The notes under the pieces were generated by a model, which saw nothing but the letters and a program-made list of their open reading frames with translations, did no database searches and had not been told where the DNA came from. A program made the position numbers and the translations under genes. From NCBI RefSeq assembly GCF_014648675.1, contig NZ_BMRO01000022.1, positions 36,963 to 90,696 on the forward strand: a stretch of 53,734 nucleotides of DNA, given 5' to 3'. This DNA is from Actinomadura livida. GTDB taxonomy: Bacteria; Actinomycetota; Actinomycetes; Streptosporangiales; Streptosporangiaceae. This document shows positions 41,995-49,260 of the stretch, piece by piece. Position 1 is the first letter of the stretch, and every line of letters begins with the position of its first letter.

Positions 41995-42762
41995 TCAGCG
42001 GCGCGCGCCGCCGAGGTCCCGGGAGACCGCCCGGGCGGCGTCGCACACGAACGCCACGAGCCTCGGCTCCGGGACGCGGCGGGTGTCGCAGATCCGCTCG
42101 ACCGGGCCGGAGATCCCGATCGCGCCGACGACCAGGCCCCCGTGCCCGCGGATCGGCGCCGCGACGCCGGCCTCGCCGACCGACAGCTCCCCGGCCTCGG
42201 CGGCCCACCCGTTCTCCCGGACGCGGGCCGCGACCCGTGCGAGCTCCTTCGGGTCGGTGATCGTGCCGCGGCAGTACGGCTCCAGGACGGTGTCGCGGAC
42301 GGACGCCGCCGCGTTGGCGTCGTGGGCGATGAGCGCCTTGCCGAGCGCGGTGGCGTGCAGCGGGAGCAGTGAGCCGACGTCCATGGCCTGGGGCGTGTCG
42401 TCGGGGCGGAACACGTGGTGGACGACGAGGACCTTGCCGTCGAGGAAGGTCCCGATGCGGACGGCCTCGCCGCTGCGGGACGCGAGGGCGTCGGCCCAGT
42501 TGATGGCGCGCGACCGCAGCTCGTTGACGTCCAGGTACCCGGCGCCGAGGTGCAGCAGCGCGGCGCCGAGCCGGTACTTGCCGGAGCCGCCGTCCTGCTC
42601 GACGAAGCCGACGCGCTCCAGGGTGCGCAGGAGACCGTGCGCGGTGCCGCGGGCGAGCCCGAGCGACCTGGCGACCTCCCCGGCGCCGAGCCGGCCCGAA
42701 CCGGCGGCGAGCAGGCGCAGGATCGCGGCGGCCCGCTCGATCGACTGCACGGGTCCGGGCAT
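41995..42762 (-). CDS. IclR-family regulator, GylR-like
   Basis: The 254-aa IclR regulator has a winged helix (VQSIERAAAILRLLAAGSGRLGAGEVARSLGLARGTAHGLLRTLERVGFVEQD) and a C-terminal effector domain (LHLGAGYLDVNELRSRAINWADALASRSGEAVRIGTF, LPLHATALGKALIA, GVAAPIRGHGGLVVGAIGISGP). It is cotranscribed with glpK and resembles GylR, which represses glycerol genes in Streptomyces until glycerol or glycerol-3-phosphate binds. ATG 42762 was chosen; the frame runs open to 42912 without family sequence. A perfect palindrome at 42792-42806, 30 bp before the start, is the likely operator. Confidence 0.9.
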   Translation of the reverse strand: MPGPVQSIERAAAILRLLAAGSGRLGAGEVARSLGLARGTAHGLLRTLERVGFVEQDGGSGKYRLGAALLHLGAGYLDVNELRSRAINWADALASRSGEAVRIGTFLDGKVLVVHHVFRPDDTPQAMDVGSLLPLHATALGKALIAHDANAAASVRDTVLEPYCRGTITDPKELARVAARVRENGWAAEAGELSVGEAGVAAPIRGHGGLVVGAIGISGPVERICDTRRVPEPRLVAFVCDAARAVSRDLGGARR

Positions 42763-42791
42763 GCTCCCGAGGCTAGCCGCGGCCCCGATCC

Positions 42792-42806
42792 GCCGACAAT
42801 GTCGGC
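42792..42806. promoter_or_regulatory. Palindrome upstream of the IclR-glpK operon
   Basis: GCCGACA-A-TGTCGGC is a perfect 7-bp inverted repeat around one base, 30 bp upstream of the IclR start. Size and symmetry fit IclR-type operators. Autoregulation and glycerol induction are inferred. Confidence 0.6.
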
Positions 42807-42970
42807 ATTTGCCATGATCACCGTCCCCGCCCCCGAAAATTGCCCGGATTCTGCGATCTGGTGCACAGGGGGAGGGTAACCGCGGCCCGGGAAAGGAGAA
42901 AGCGACGATCATCGTCGGCCGCGTCCTGTTATGCCGCCTTCAATGCCGAATTCCCGGCCTGATCTGGCCG

Positions 42971-44131
42971 TCAGGCCGGGATGACGGGGCAGTGGGTGCC
43001 CTTGTAAATCGTGGGGACGCAGCGGTTGCAGTGGATGCACAGGGACGGAGTGGAGGGGTCCGCCGCGATGCGGTTCACCAGGTCGGGTTCGCGGAGGAGC
43101 GCGCGGGCCATGGCGACGAACTGGAACCCCTCGGCCATGGCCTTGTCCATGGTCGCGCGGTCGGTGATCCCCCCGAGCAGGACGAGCGGCAGGTCCAGTT
43201 CGGCGCGGAACCTGCGCGCGTGTTCGAGCAGGTAGGTGTCCTGGTAGGGGTAGACGCGCAGGAACCTCTTGCCGAACATCCGCATGCCGATCCGCATCGG
43301 CAGCTTGTAGCTGGCGGCGAACTCGGGGATGGGCATCTCGCCGCGGAACAGGTACATCGGGTTGAGCAGCGAGCTGCCCGCGGTCAGCGTCAGCGCGTCG
43401 ACGGTGCCGTCCTCCTGGAGGCGGCGCGCCACGTACAGGCTGTCGTCGATCTCCAGGCCGCCGCGGACGCCGTCGCGCATGTTGAGCTTCGCGGTGATCG
43501 CGATGCGGTCGCCGACCTCGTCCCGGACGGCGCGGGCGATGCCGAGCGGGACCTTCGCGCGATTCTCGATCGGCCCGCCGTAGGCGTCCTTGCGCCTGTT
43601 GAGCCGGGGGCTGAGGAACGAGCTGGCGAGGTAGTTGTGCCCGAAGTGGATCTCGACCGCGTCGAAGCCGGCCTCGATCGCCAGGCGGGCGGCCTCGGCG
43701 TGCGCCCGGGTGATGCGGTCGACGTCCTCGGCCGTGGCCACCTTGGTGAACCGCATGCCGAGCGGGTTGAAGAACCGCCCGGCGGAGATCGCGGGGAGCC
43801 GGGTCGAGCTGGCGTCCGCGACGGGTCCGGCGTGCCCGATCTGCGCCGACGCGGCGGCGCCCTCGGCGTGGACGGCGTCGGTGAGCCGCCGCAGGCCCGG
43901 CACTGCCTCGGGCCGCATCCAGATCTGCCCGCCCTCCGTGCGCCCCTCGGGGGCGACCGCGCAGTACGCGACGGTCGTCATGCCCACTCCCCCGGCCGCG
44001 GGCCGCCGGTGGTACTCGATCAGGTCGTCGCTGACCACCGCGTCGGGCGTCATCCCCTCGAAGGTCGCAGCCTTGATCACGCGGTTGCGCAAGGTGAGCG
44101 GCCCTAGCCGGGCCGGTTCGAACACGTCCAC
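42971..44131 (-). CDS. Old yellow enzyme-type reductase with C-terminal Fe-S cysteines
   Basis: The 386-aa protein is the FMN barrel of the 2,4-dienoyl-CoA reductase/OYE family: FEPARLGPLTLRNRVIKAATFEGM, SAQIGHAGPV, AGFDAVEIHFGHNYLASSFLSPRLNRRKDAYGG and LVLLGGITDRATMDKAMAEGFQFVAMARALLREPDL. The C-terminal cysteines 365, 368, 371 and 381 (CIHCNRC...THC) would hold a 4Fe-4S cluster. The FAD/NAD half of full-length FadH-like reductases is missing, so electrons must come from a partner. It is the last gene of the fadE30-ipdF-kstR2-fadA6 operon. A role in reducing an unsaturated steroid-derived CoA ester is inferred. GTG 44131 lies 25 bp after fadA6. Confidence 0.88.
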   Translation of the reverse strand: MDVFEPARLGPLTLRNRVIKAATFEGMTPDAVVSDDLIEYHRRPAAGGVGMTTVAYCAVAPEGRTEGGQIWMRPEAVPGLRRLTDAVHAEGAAASAQIGHAGPVADASSTRLPAISAGRFFNPLGMRFTKVATAEDVDRITRAHAEAARLAIEAGFDAVEIHFGHNYLASSFLSPRLNRRKDAYGGPIENRAKVPLGIARAVRDEVGDRIAITAKLNMRDGVRGGLEIDDSLYVARRLQEDGTVDALTLTAGSSLLNPMYLFRGEMPIPEFAASYKLPMRIGMRMFGKRFLRVYPYQDTYLLEHARRFRAELDLPLVLLGGITDRATMDKAMAEGFQFVAMARALLREPDLVNRIAADPSTPSLCIHCNRCVPTIYKGTHCPVIPA

Positions 44132-44156
44132 GGGCGGACTCCGGGTCTGTCGGGGG

Positions 44157-45311
44157 TCAGAGGCGTTCGATGACGGTGACGTTGGCCTGGCCGCCGCCTT
44201 CGCACATGGTCTGGAGGCCGTAGCGGCCGCCGGTGCGCTCCAGTTCGTGGAGGAGGGTCGTCATGAGGCGGGCGCCGGTGGCGCCGAGGGGGTGGCCGAG
44301 GGCGATGGCGCCGCCGTTGGGGTTGGTCGTGGCCGGGTCGGCGCCGGTCTCCTTCAGCCAGGCGAGGACGACCGGCGCGAACGCCTCGTTGATCTCGACG
44401 GCGTCGATGTCGCCGATCGTCATGCCGGTCTTCTTGAGGGCGTGCGCGGTGGCGGGGATCGGGGCGGACAGCATCCGGATCGGGTCCTCGCCGCGGGCGG
44501 AGATGTGGTGGATGCGGGCGCGGGGGGTGAGCCCGTGGTCCTTGACGGCCTGTTCGGAGGCGATGAGCAGCGCGGCGGCGCCGTCGGAGATCTGGGAGGA
44601 GACGGCGGCGGTGAGCCGTCCGCCGTCCACGAGGGTCTTCAGGCCGGCCATCTTCTCCAGGGTGGTGTCGCGGCGCGGTCCCTCGTCGGTGGTGACGCCC
44701 TCGTAGGGGACGATCTCGCGCTCGAACCGTCCTTCGTCGATGGCGCGGATGGCGCGCTGGTGCGACTCGTAGGCGAACCGCTCCATCTCCTCGCGGGAGA
44801 GGTCCCAGTCGCGGGCGATCATCTCGGCGCCGTTGAACTGCGAGACCTCGCGGTCGCCGTAGCGGCTGGCCCAGCCCTTGGACCCGGCGAAGGGGCCCTG
44901 GGTGAAGCCGAGCGGCTCGGCGGCGGTCATCGCGTACGCGATGGGGATCTGCGACATGTTCTGCACGCCGCCCGCGACGACCAGGTCGGACGTCCCGGAG
45001 AGGACGGCCTGCGCGGCGAAGTGGACGGCCTGCTGCGACGAGCCGCACTGCCGGTCGACGGTGACGCCGGGGACCTCCTCGGGCAGTCCGGCGGCGAGCC
45101 AGCAGGTGCGGGCGATGTCGCCGGCCTGGGGTCCGACGGTGTCGACGCAGCCGAACACGACGTCCTCGACCGCGGCGGGGTCGGCCTTCGTGCGGTCCAT
45201 CAGCGCGGACAGCACGTGCGCGCCGAGGTCGGCGGGGTGCGCGCCGGACAGGCCGCCGCCGCGCCGCCCGACCGGAGCGCGGACCGCGTCGACGATGTAT
45301 GCCTCGGCCAT
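44157..45311 (-). CDS. fadA6: FadA6-like thiolase
   Basis: This 384-aa thiolase has the acyl-carrying cysteine at Cys89 (DRQCGSSQQAVHFAAQAV), NEAFAP, the catalytic histidine in GGAIALGHPLGATGAR and the second cysteine in TMCEGGGQANVTV. FadA6 (Rv3556c) cleaves the ring-opened MOODA-CoA to a shorter CoA ester and acetyl-CoA. It is encoded immediately before the OYE-type reductase (25 bp) and just after kstR2 (21 bp), in the order known from mycobacteria (fadA6-kstR2). The start at ATG 45311 is preceded by GGAGACCCCCCC, with GGAG as ribosome site. Confidence 0.93.
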   Translation of the reverse strand: MAEAYIVDAVRAPVGRRGGGLSGAHPADLGAHVLSALMDRTKADPAAVEDVVFGCVDTVGPQAGDIARTCWLAAGLPEEVPGVTVDRQCGSSQQAVHFAAQAVLSGTSDLVVAGGVQNMSQIPIAYAMTAAEPLGFTQGPFAGSKGWASRYGDREVSQFNGAEMIARDWDLSREEMERFAYESHQRAIRAIDEGRFEREIVPYEGVTTDEGPRRDTTLEKMAGLKTLVDGGRLTAAVSSQISDGAAALLIASEQAVKDHGLTPRARIHHISARGEDPIRMLSAPIPATAHALKKTGMTIGDIDAVEINEAFAPVVLAWLKETGADPATTNPNGGAIALGHPLGATGARLMTTLLHELERTGGRYGLQTMCEGGGQANVTVIERL

Positions 45312-45332
45312 GGGGGGGTCTCCTTCGTGGGG

Positions 45333-45980
45333 CTAGCTCGTGCGTGGTTCCTGGCTCGTGGGTGGGCTCGCCTGGATGCCTTCGAGGAACATGGCGAGGT
45401 ACTGCTTGGCGATGTCGTCGGCGGACAGCCGCCCGCCCGGCTGGTACCAGTTGGCGGCGACCCAGACTGTGTCGCGGATGAACCGGTAGACGAGGCCCGG
45501 GTCGAGGTCGGCGCGGAACGCGCCCTCCCGCACGCCCTGCTCCAGCAGGGAGAGCCACATCTCCTGGAACCGGCGGCGCGACTCGTTCAGGTACTGGAAC
45601 CGCTCGCTCGTCGCGAGGTGCTTGGACTCGTTCTGGTAGATGACGACGGCGGGCCGGTGCCGGTCTATCGAGCGGAACGACTCGGCGACGATGCCCTCCA
45701 GGGTGTCGCGTGCGCTGAGCCCCGCCGCCAGGACGCGCTCGTAGGCGGCCCACATCTCGTCCAGGAAGGTCGACAGGATCTCGTCGGCCATCGCCTCCTT
45801 GGAGTCGAAGTGGTAGTAGAGGCTGCCGCCGAGGATGCCCGCGGCGTCGGCCACCTTCCGGACGGTGGTGGCGGAGTAGCCCTGGGAGGCGAACACCTCG
45901 GCGGCGGTGGCGAGCAGCTCGGCCCGCCGTTCCGCGCGGGCGGCGGCGGTGCCCTCGGCGTCGCGCCGTCGTGGACTCAT
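45333..45980 (-). CDS. kstR2: KstR2-like TetR regulator
   Basis: The 215-aa TetR-family repressor has an N-terminal HTH (AELLATAAEVFASQGYSATTVRKVADAAGILGGSLYYHFDSKEAMADEIL, about residues 18-66) and a helical effector domain. The GILGGSLYYHF segment and its location between fadA6 and the ipdF SDR match KstR2 (Rv3557c), which controls C/D-ring genes and is released by HIP-CoA. ATG 45980 begins 8 bp after the ipdF stop. Binding to the shared motif at 33716-33730 and 47975-47989 is the simplest reading. Its own gene is inside the operon it would repress. Confidence 0.9.
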   Translation of the reverse strand: MSPRRRDAEGTAAARAERRAELLATAAEVFASQGYSATTVRKVADAAGILGGSLYYHFDSKEAMADEILSTFLDEMWAAYERVLAAGLSARDTLEGIVAESFRSIDRHRPAVVIYQNESKHLATSERFQYLNESRRRFQEMWLSLLEQGVREGAFRADLDPGLVYRFIRDTVWVAANWYQPGGRLSADDIAKQYLAMFLEGIQASPPTSQEPRTS

Positions 45981-45988
45981 GCGTGTTC

Positions 45989-46765
45989 CTATGCGTGCTG
46001 GGATGAGACGGAGACGACCTCGCCCGTCATGTACGAGGAGTAGTCGCTGGCCAGGAAGACGATAACGTTGGCCACCTCCCATGGTTCCGCGTAGCGGCCG
46101 AAGGCCTCGCGGCGGGTCAGTTCGTCCAGCAGTTCCTCCGAGGTCACCTTCACCAGGTGCGGGTGCATGGCGAGCGACGGGGAGACGGCGTTGACCCGGA
46201 CGCCGAACTCGGCGGCCTCCAGCGCGGAGCAGCGGGTGAGGGCCATGACCCCGGCCTTGGCGGCGGCGTAGTGGGACTGCCCCTTCTGCGCCCGCCAGCC
46301 GATCACCGACGCGTTGTTGACGACGACGCCGGAGCCCTGGTCCCGCATGATCCGCAGGGCGGCGCGGGTGCAGCGCATGGTGCCGTTGAGCGTGATGTCG
46401 AGGACGCGGCTCCACTGCTCGTCGGCCATGTCGACCAGCTCGGCCGTCCCGCCGAGGCCGGCGTTGTTGACCGCGACGTCGATGCGGCCGAAGCGCTCCA
46501 CGGCGAGGTCGTAGAGGGCCTGGACCTGCTCCTCCGACGTCACGTCGCAGGGCAGGGCCGCGACCCGGCCCGCGCCGAACTCCTTCTCCAGCTCCTGCGC
46601 GGACGCGGCGAGCCGCCGCTCGTGCGCGTCGGAGATCAGGACGCGGGCGCCCTCCTCCAGGCAGCGGCGCGCGGTCGCGCCGCCGATCCCGGCGCCCGCC
46701 GCCGCGGTGATCACGACGGCGCGGCCGTCGAGGAGGCCGTGCCCGGGTACGTAGGGGGGCGTCAT
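45989..46765 (-). CDS. ipdF: IpdF-like short-chain dehydrogenase
   Basis: This 258-aa SDR has TAAAGAGIGGATARR as cofactor loop, SDAHERR (acidic, favours NAD), NNAGLGGTAELVDM and the catalytic Ser-Tyr-Lys in NNASVIGWRAQKGQSHYAAAKAG. In mycobacteria, IpdF oxidises the 5-hydroxy group of the indane CoA ester before IpdC acts. Its place between fadE30 and kstR2 is the same here. The ATG overlaps the fadE30 stop by 4 bp. The C-terminus GEVVSVSSQHA is typical of this subgroup. The assignment rests on both similarity and synteny. Confidence 0.92.
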   Translation of the reverse strand: MTPPYVPGHGLLDGRAVVITAAAGAGIGGATARRCLEEGARVLISDAHERRLAASAQELEKEFGAGRVAALPCDVTSEEQVQALYDLAVERFGRIDVAVNNAGLGGTAELVDMADEQWSRVLDITLNGTMRCTRAALRIMRDQGSGVVVNNASVIGWRAQKGQSHYAAAKAGVMALTRCSALEAAEFGVRVNAVSPSLAMHPHLVKVTSEELLDELTRREAFGRYAEPWEVANVIVFLASDYSSYMTGEVVSVSSQHA

Positions 46766-47970
46766 CGGCGTGCCTCTCTGCTCGCGGCCGGTTCACGGGG
46801 CAGGCCGAGGACGCGCTCGGCGATGATGTTGCGCTGGATCTCGTTCGACCCGGCGTAGATCGTGTCGGAGCGGGAGAACAGGAACAGCCGCTGCCAGTCG
46901 TTCAGGTCGTAGGGCGCGCCGTCGGCGACGAGGCCGGCGGCGCCGAGGACGTCCATCGCCAGCTCCCCCAGTTCCCGGTGCCAGGTGCTCCAGACGAGCT
47001 TGGAGATGGACGACTCGGGCCCGGGCGCCCCGGCGGCGATGCCCGCCATCGTCCGCACCGCGTTCAGGCGCATGATCTCCAGGCCCATGTACGACCTGGT
47101 CAGCCGGTCGCGCAGCAGCGGGTCGTCGATGGCGCCGGTGCGGCGGGCGAGTTCGGCGACGCCCTCGAACTCGCGGCGGAACCCGACCTGCTGGCCGAGC
47201 GTCGCGACGCCCCGCTCGAACCCGAGCGTCGCCATCGCGATCTTCCAGCCGTCGCCGGGCGCGCCCACGATGTTCCCGGCGTCGGTGCGGGCGCCGTCGA
47301 AGAAGACCTCGTTGAACTCGGAGGTCCCGGTGAGCTGGACGATCGGGCGGATGTCGACGCCGTCCTGCTTCATCGGGACGAGCAGGTAGGACAGCCCGCG
47401 GTGCCGGGCCGACCCGGGCTCGGTGCGGCAGACGACGAAGCACCAGTCCGATTCGAGGGCCAGCGACGTCCAGACCTTCTGGCCGTCGACCGCCCAGTGG
47501 CCGCCGCGCAGTTCCGCGCGGGTCTGCACGTTGGCGAGGTCGGAGCCGGCGCCCGGCTCGGAGTACCCCTGGCACCAGAGCTCCTCGACCGCGACGATCG
47601 GCGGGAGGAAGCGGGCGCGCTGCTCGTCGGTGCCGAACGCGATGATCGTGGGGCCGAGGAGGTTCTCGCCGATGTGGTTGACCCGGGCGGGGCCGTCCGC
47701 GAGCGCGTACTCCTCGTGGAAGATGACCTGCTGCTCGACGGTGGCGCCGCGCCCGCCGTACTCCTCGGGCCAGCCCACGCACGTCCAGCCGGCGGCGGCC
47801 ATGTGCCGCTCCCAGGCGAGCCGCTCCTCGAACGCCTCGTGCTCGCGGCCGGGGCCGCCGAGCCCGCGGGCGTGGGCGAACTCTCCCGACAGGTTGGCCT
47901 CGAGCCAGTCGCGGACCTCGGCGCGGAACGCCCGGTCCGCCGGGGAGTCGTTCTCTGTCACGCCGCGCAC
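46762..47970 (-). CDS. fadE30: FadE30-like acyl-CoA dehydrogenase
   Basis: The 402-aa acyl-CoA dehydrogenase belongs to the actinobacterial FadE subfamily with an arginine-rich C-terminal helix. Typical stretches are CVGWPEEYGGRGATVEQQVIFHEEYA, CQGYSEPGAGSDLANVQTRA, GQKVWTSLALESDWCFVVCRT and YAGSNEIQRNIIAERVLGLP. Mycobacterial FadE30 (Rv3560c) removes two hydrogens from the propionyl side chain of the hydroxy-HIP-CoA intermediate. It is the first gene of its operon. The start is GTG 47970 or GTG 47961; the KstR2-like site 47975-47989 lies directly upstream. Confidence 0.92.
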   Translation of the reverse strand: MRGVTENDSPADRAFRAEVRDWLEANLSGEFAHARGLGGPGREHEAFEERLAWERHMAAAGWTCVGWPEEYGGRGATVEQQVIFHEEYALADGPARVNHIGENLLGPTIIAFGTDEQRARFLPPIVAVEELWCQGYSEPGAGSDLANVQTRAELRGGHWAVDGQKVWTSLALESDWCFVVCRTEPGSARHRGLSYLLVPMKQDGVDIRPIVQLTGTSEFNEVFFDGARTDAGNIVGAPGDGWKIAMATLGFERGVATLGQQVGFRREFEGVAELARRTGAIDDPLLRDRLTRSYMGLEIMRLNAVRTMAGIAAGAPGPESSISKLVWSTWHRELGELAMDVLGAAGLVADGAPYDLNDWQRLFLFSRSDTIYAGSNEIQRNIIAERVLGLPREPAASREARR

Positions 47971-47974
47971 TCTA

Positions 47975-47989
47975 CCAAACAGTTGTTAG
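47975..47989. promoter_or_regulatory. KstR2-like operator before fadE30
   Basis: CCAAACAGTTGTTAG is the reverse complement of CTAACAACTGTTTGG and matches the site at 33716-33730 (CTAACAAATGTTTGG) at 14 of 15 positions. It ends 5 bp before the fadE30 GTG and overlaps the stop codon of the upstream glycosyltransferase gene (47986-47988). Confidence 0.72.
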
Positions 47990-49260
47990 AAAGAATCGCC
48001 CCCCAGCGCGGGCGCGGCCGCGCGCTCCGCCACCGGTCCGGAGGCGTGCGACGGCGCCCGCACGGGCCGCCTGCCCACGGCCCGCTCCACTGGGACGGAC
48101 GGCAGATCGCGGTGGAGGAGATCGAAGAGCCGGTCCCATCTGGCGAGGACCGCACTCGGATCGAAGCGAGCGCCCGACGCGCGGGCCTCCGCACCGAGTG
48201 CGCGGCGCAGCGCCGGGTCCTCGATGAGGCGCTCCAGCTCCCGCGCGAACGCGGCGGTGTCGCCCGCGTTGACGAGCACGCCGCCCCGCTCGTCCCCGAG
48301 CAGGGCCCGGACGCCCGGCGCGCAGTCGAAGGCGACCGTCGGCAGCCCGTACGCCATGGCCTCCAGCACCGACATCGGGAAACCTTCGGCCCGCGACGGC
48401 AGCGCGAAGACCGACGCCTCCACGAGGGCCTCCTCCACGTCGTCGACCACGCCGCGGAACTCCACCGAGCCCGACAGCCCGGCCGTCCGCACCCGCTCGC
48501 GCAGGGCCTCCTCGTCCGGCCCGCCGCCATAGATGTGCAGCCGCCAGCGCGGGTGGCGGGGGGCGAGCCGCTCCCACACCTCCAGCATCAGGTCCACGCC
48601 CTTCTCGTATGAGAGGCGGCCCACGCAGGCCACGACCGGGAGGTCGAGCGTGGGGTGGACGCTAGGGACGATGTGCAGCGCGTTCGGGATGTAGTCCACG
48701 TTCGTCATCCCGTCCCTGGCCCAGGCGTCGGCGTCCTCCTCGGTGAGCACCAGGAAGCGGTCCACACCGGCGTAGTTCTCCTTGACCCGCCGGTACCGGG
48801 ACGACTTGCGGGTGGCCCAGAACGACTCGTGGCTCATGCCCACCACGCGCAGCCCCGCCGTGTCGGCTCGCCGCACCCACTCCATCGCCCACACCTGCGC
48901 CGCGATGACGACCGATCCCGGCCGCGCGGCGGCGAACAGCTCCGACAGCCGGGCGGCGCCTCGCCGCTGCGCCGCCGTCCGCCGCAGATCCCGGCCGTGC
49001 GCGAGCAGGTTCAGGCGCTCGCGGCGCCGCCGGGGGCGCCACGCCATCGCGGGCGACCGCCACTCCCTGTGCAGCACCTCGACGGCGTACGAGCCGTCCC
49101 TGCCGTGGTGGTGGCGCTCCGGCCCGCTCGTGATCGCGACGAGGGTGACGCGGTCGCCGCGCCCGGCCAGCAGCCGCGCCATGTGGTGCGCCCAGCGCTG
49201 CAGGCCGCCCATCTCGTCGACGTTGTTGCACACGATGAAGACGTCACGCGGTGCGGCCAT
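47986..49260 (-). CDS. Family 4 glycosyltransferase
   Basis: The 424-aa GT-B fold transferase has an N-terminal domain opening with DVFIVCNNVDEMGGLQRWAHHMARLLAGRG. The C-terminal donor-binding domain (PVVACVGRLSYEKGVDLMLEVWERLAPRHPRWRLHIYGGGPDEEAL) ends in the retaining motif EGFPMSVLEAMAYGLPTVAFDC, where the E-x7-E pair contacts the nucleotide sugar. It lies 17 bp inside the upstream GT2-TagF gene by overlap and is probably cotranscribed with it, so it may add a sugar to a teichoic-acid-like polymer. The donor sugar cannot be deduced. A C-terminal tail of about 40 residues is Pro/Arg-rich. Its stop overlaps the KstR2-like operator. Confidence 0.92.
   Translation of the reverse strand: MAAPRDVFIVCNNVDEMGGLQRWAHHMARLLAGRGDRVTLVAITSGPERHHHGRDGSYAVEVLHREWRSPAMAWRPRRRRERLNLLAHGRDLRRTAAQRRGAARLSELFAAARPGSVVIAAQVWAMEWVRRADTAGLRVVGMSHESFWATRKSSRYRRVKENYAGVDRFLVLTEEDADAWARDGMTNVDYIPNALHIVPSVHPTLDLPVVACVGRLSYEKGVDLMLEVWERLAPRHPRWRLHIYGGGPDEEALRERVRTAGLSGSVEFRGVVDDVEEALVEASVFALPSRAEGFPMSVLEAMAYGLPTVAFDCAPGVRALLGDERGGVLVNAGDTAAFARELERLIEDPALRRALGAEARASGARFDPSAVLARWDRLFDLLHRDLPSVPVERAVGRRPVRAPSHASGPVAERAAAPALGGDSF

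Noticed and set aside
39242..42208. A 988-aa minus-strand frame across the dehydrogenase and glpK region
   Set aside because: It covers both a plus-strand dehydrogenase and glpK in wrong frames, and has no conserved motif.
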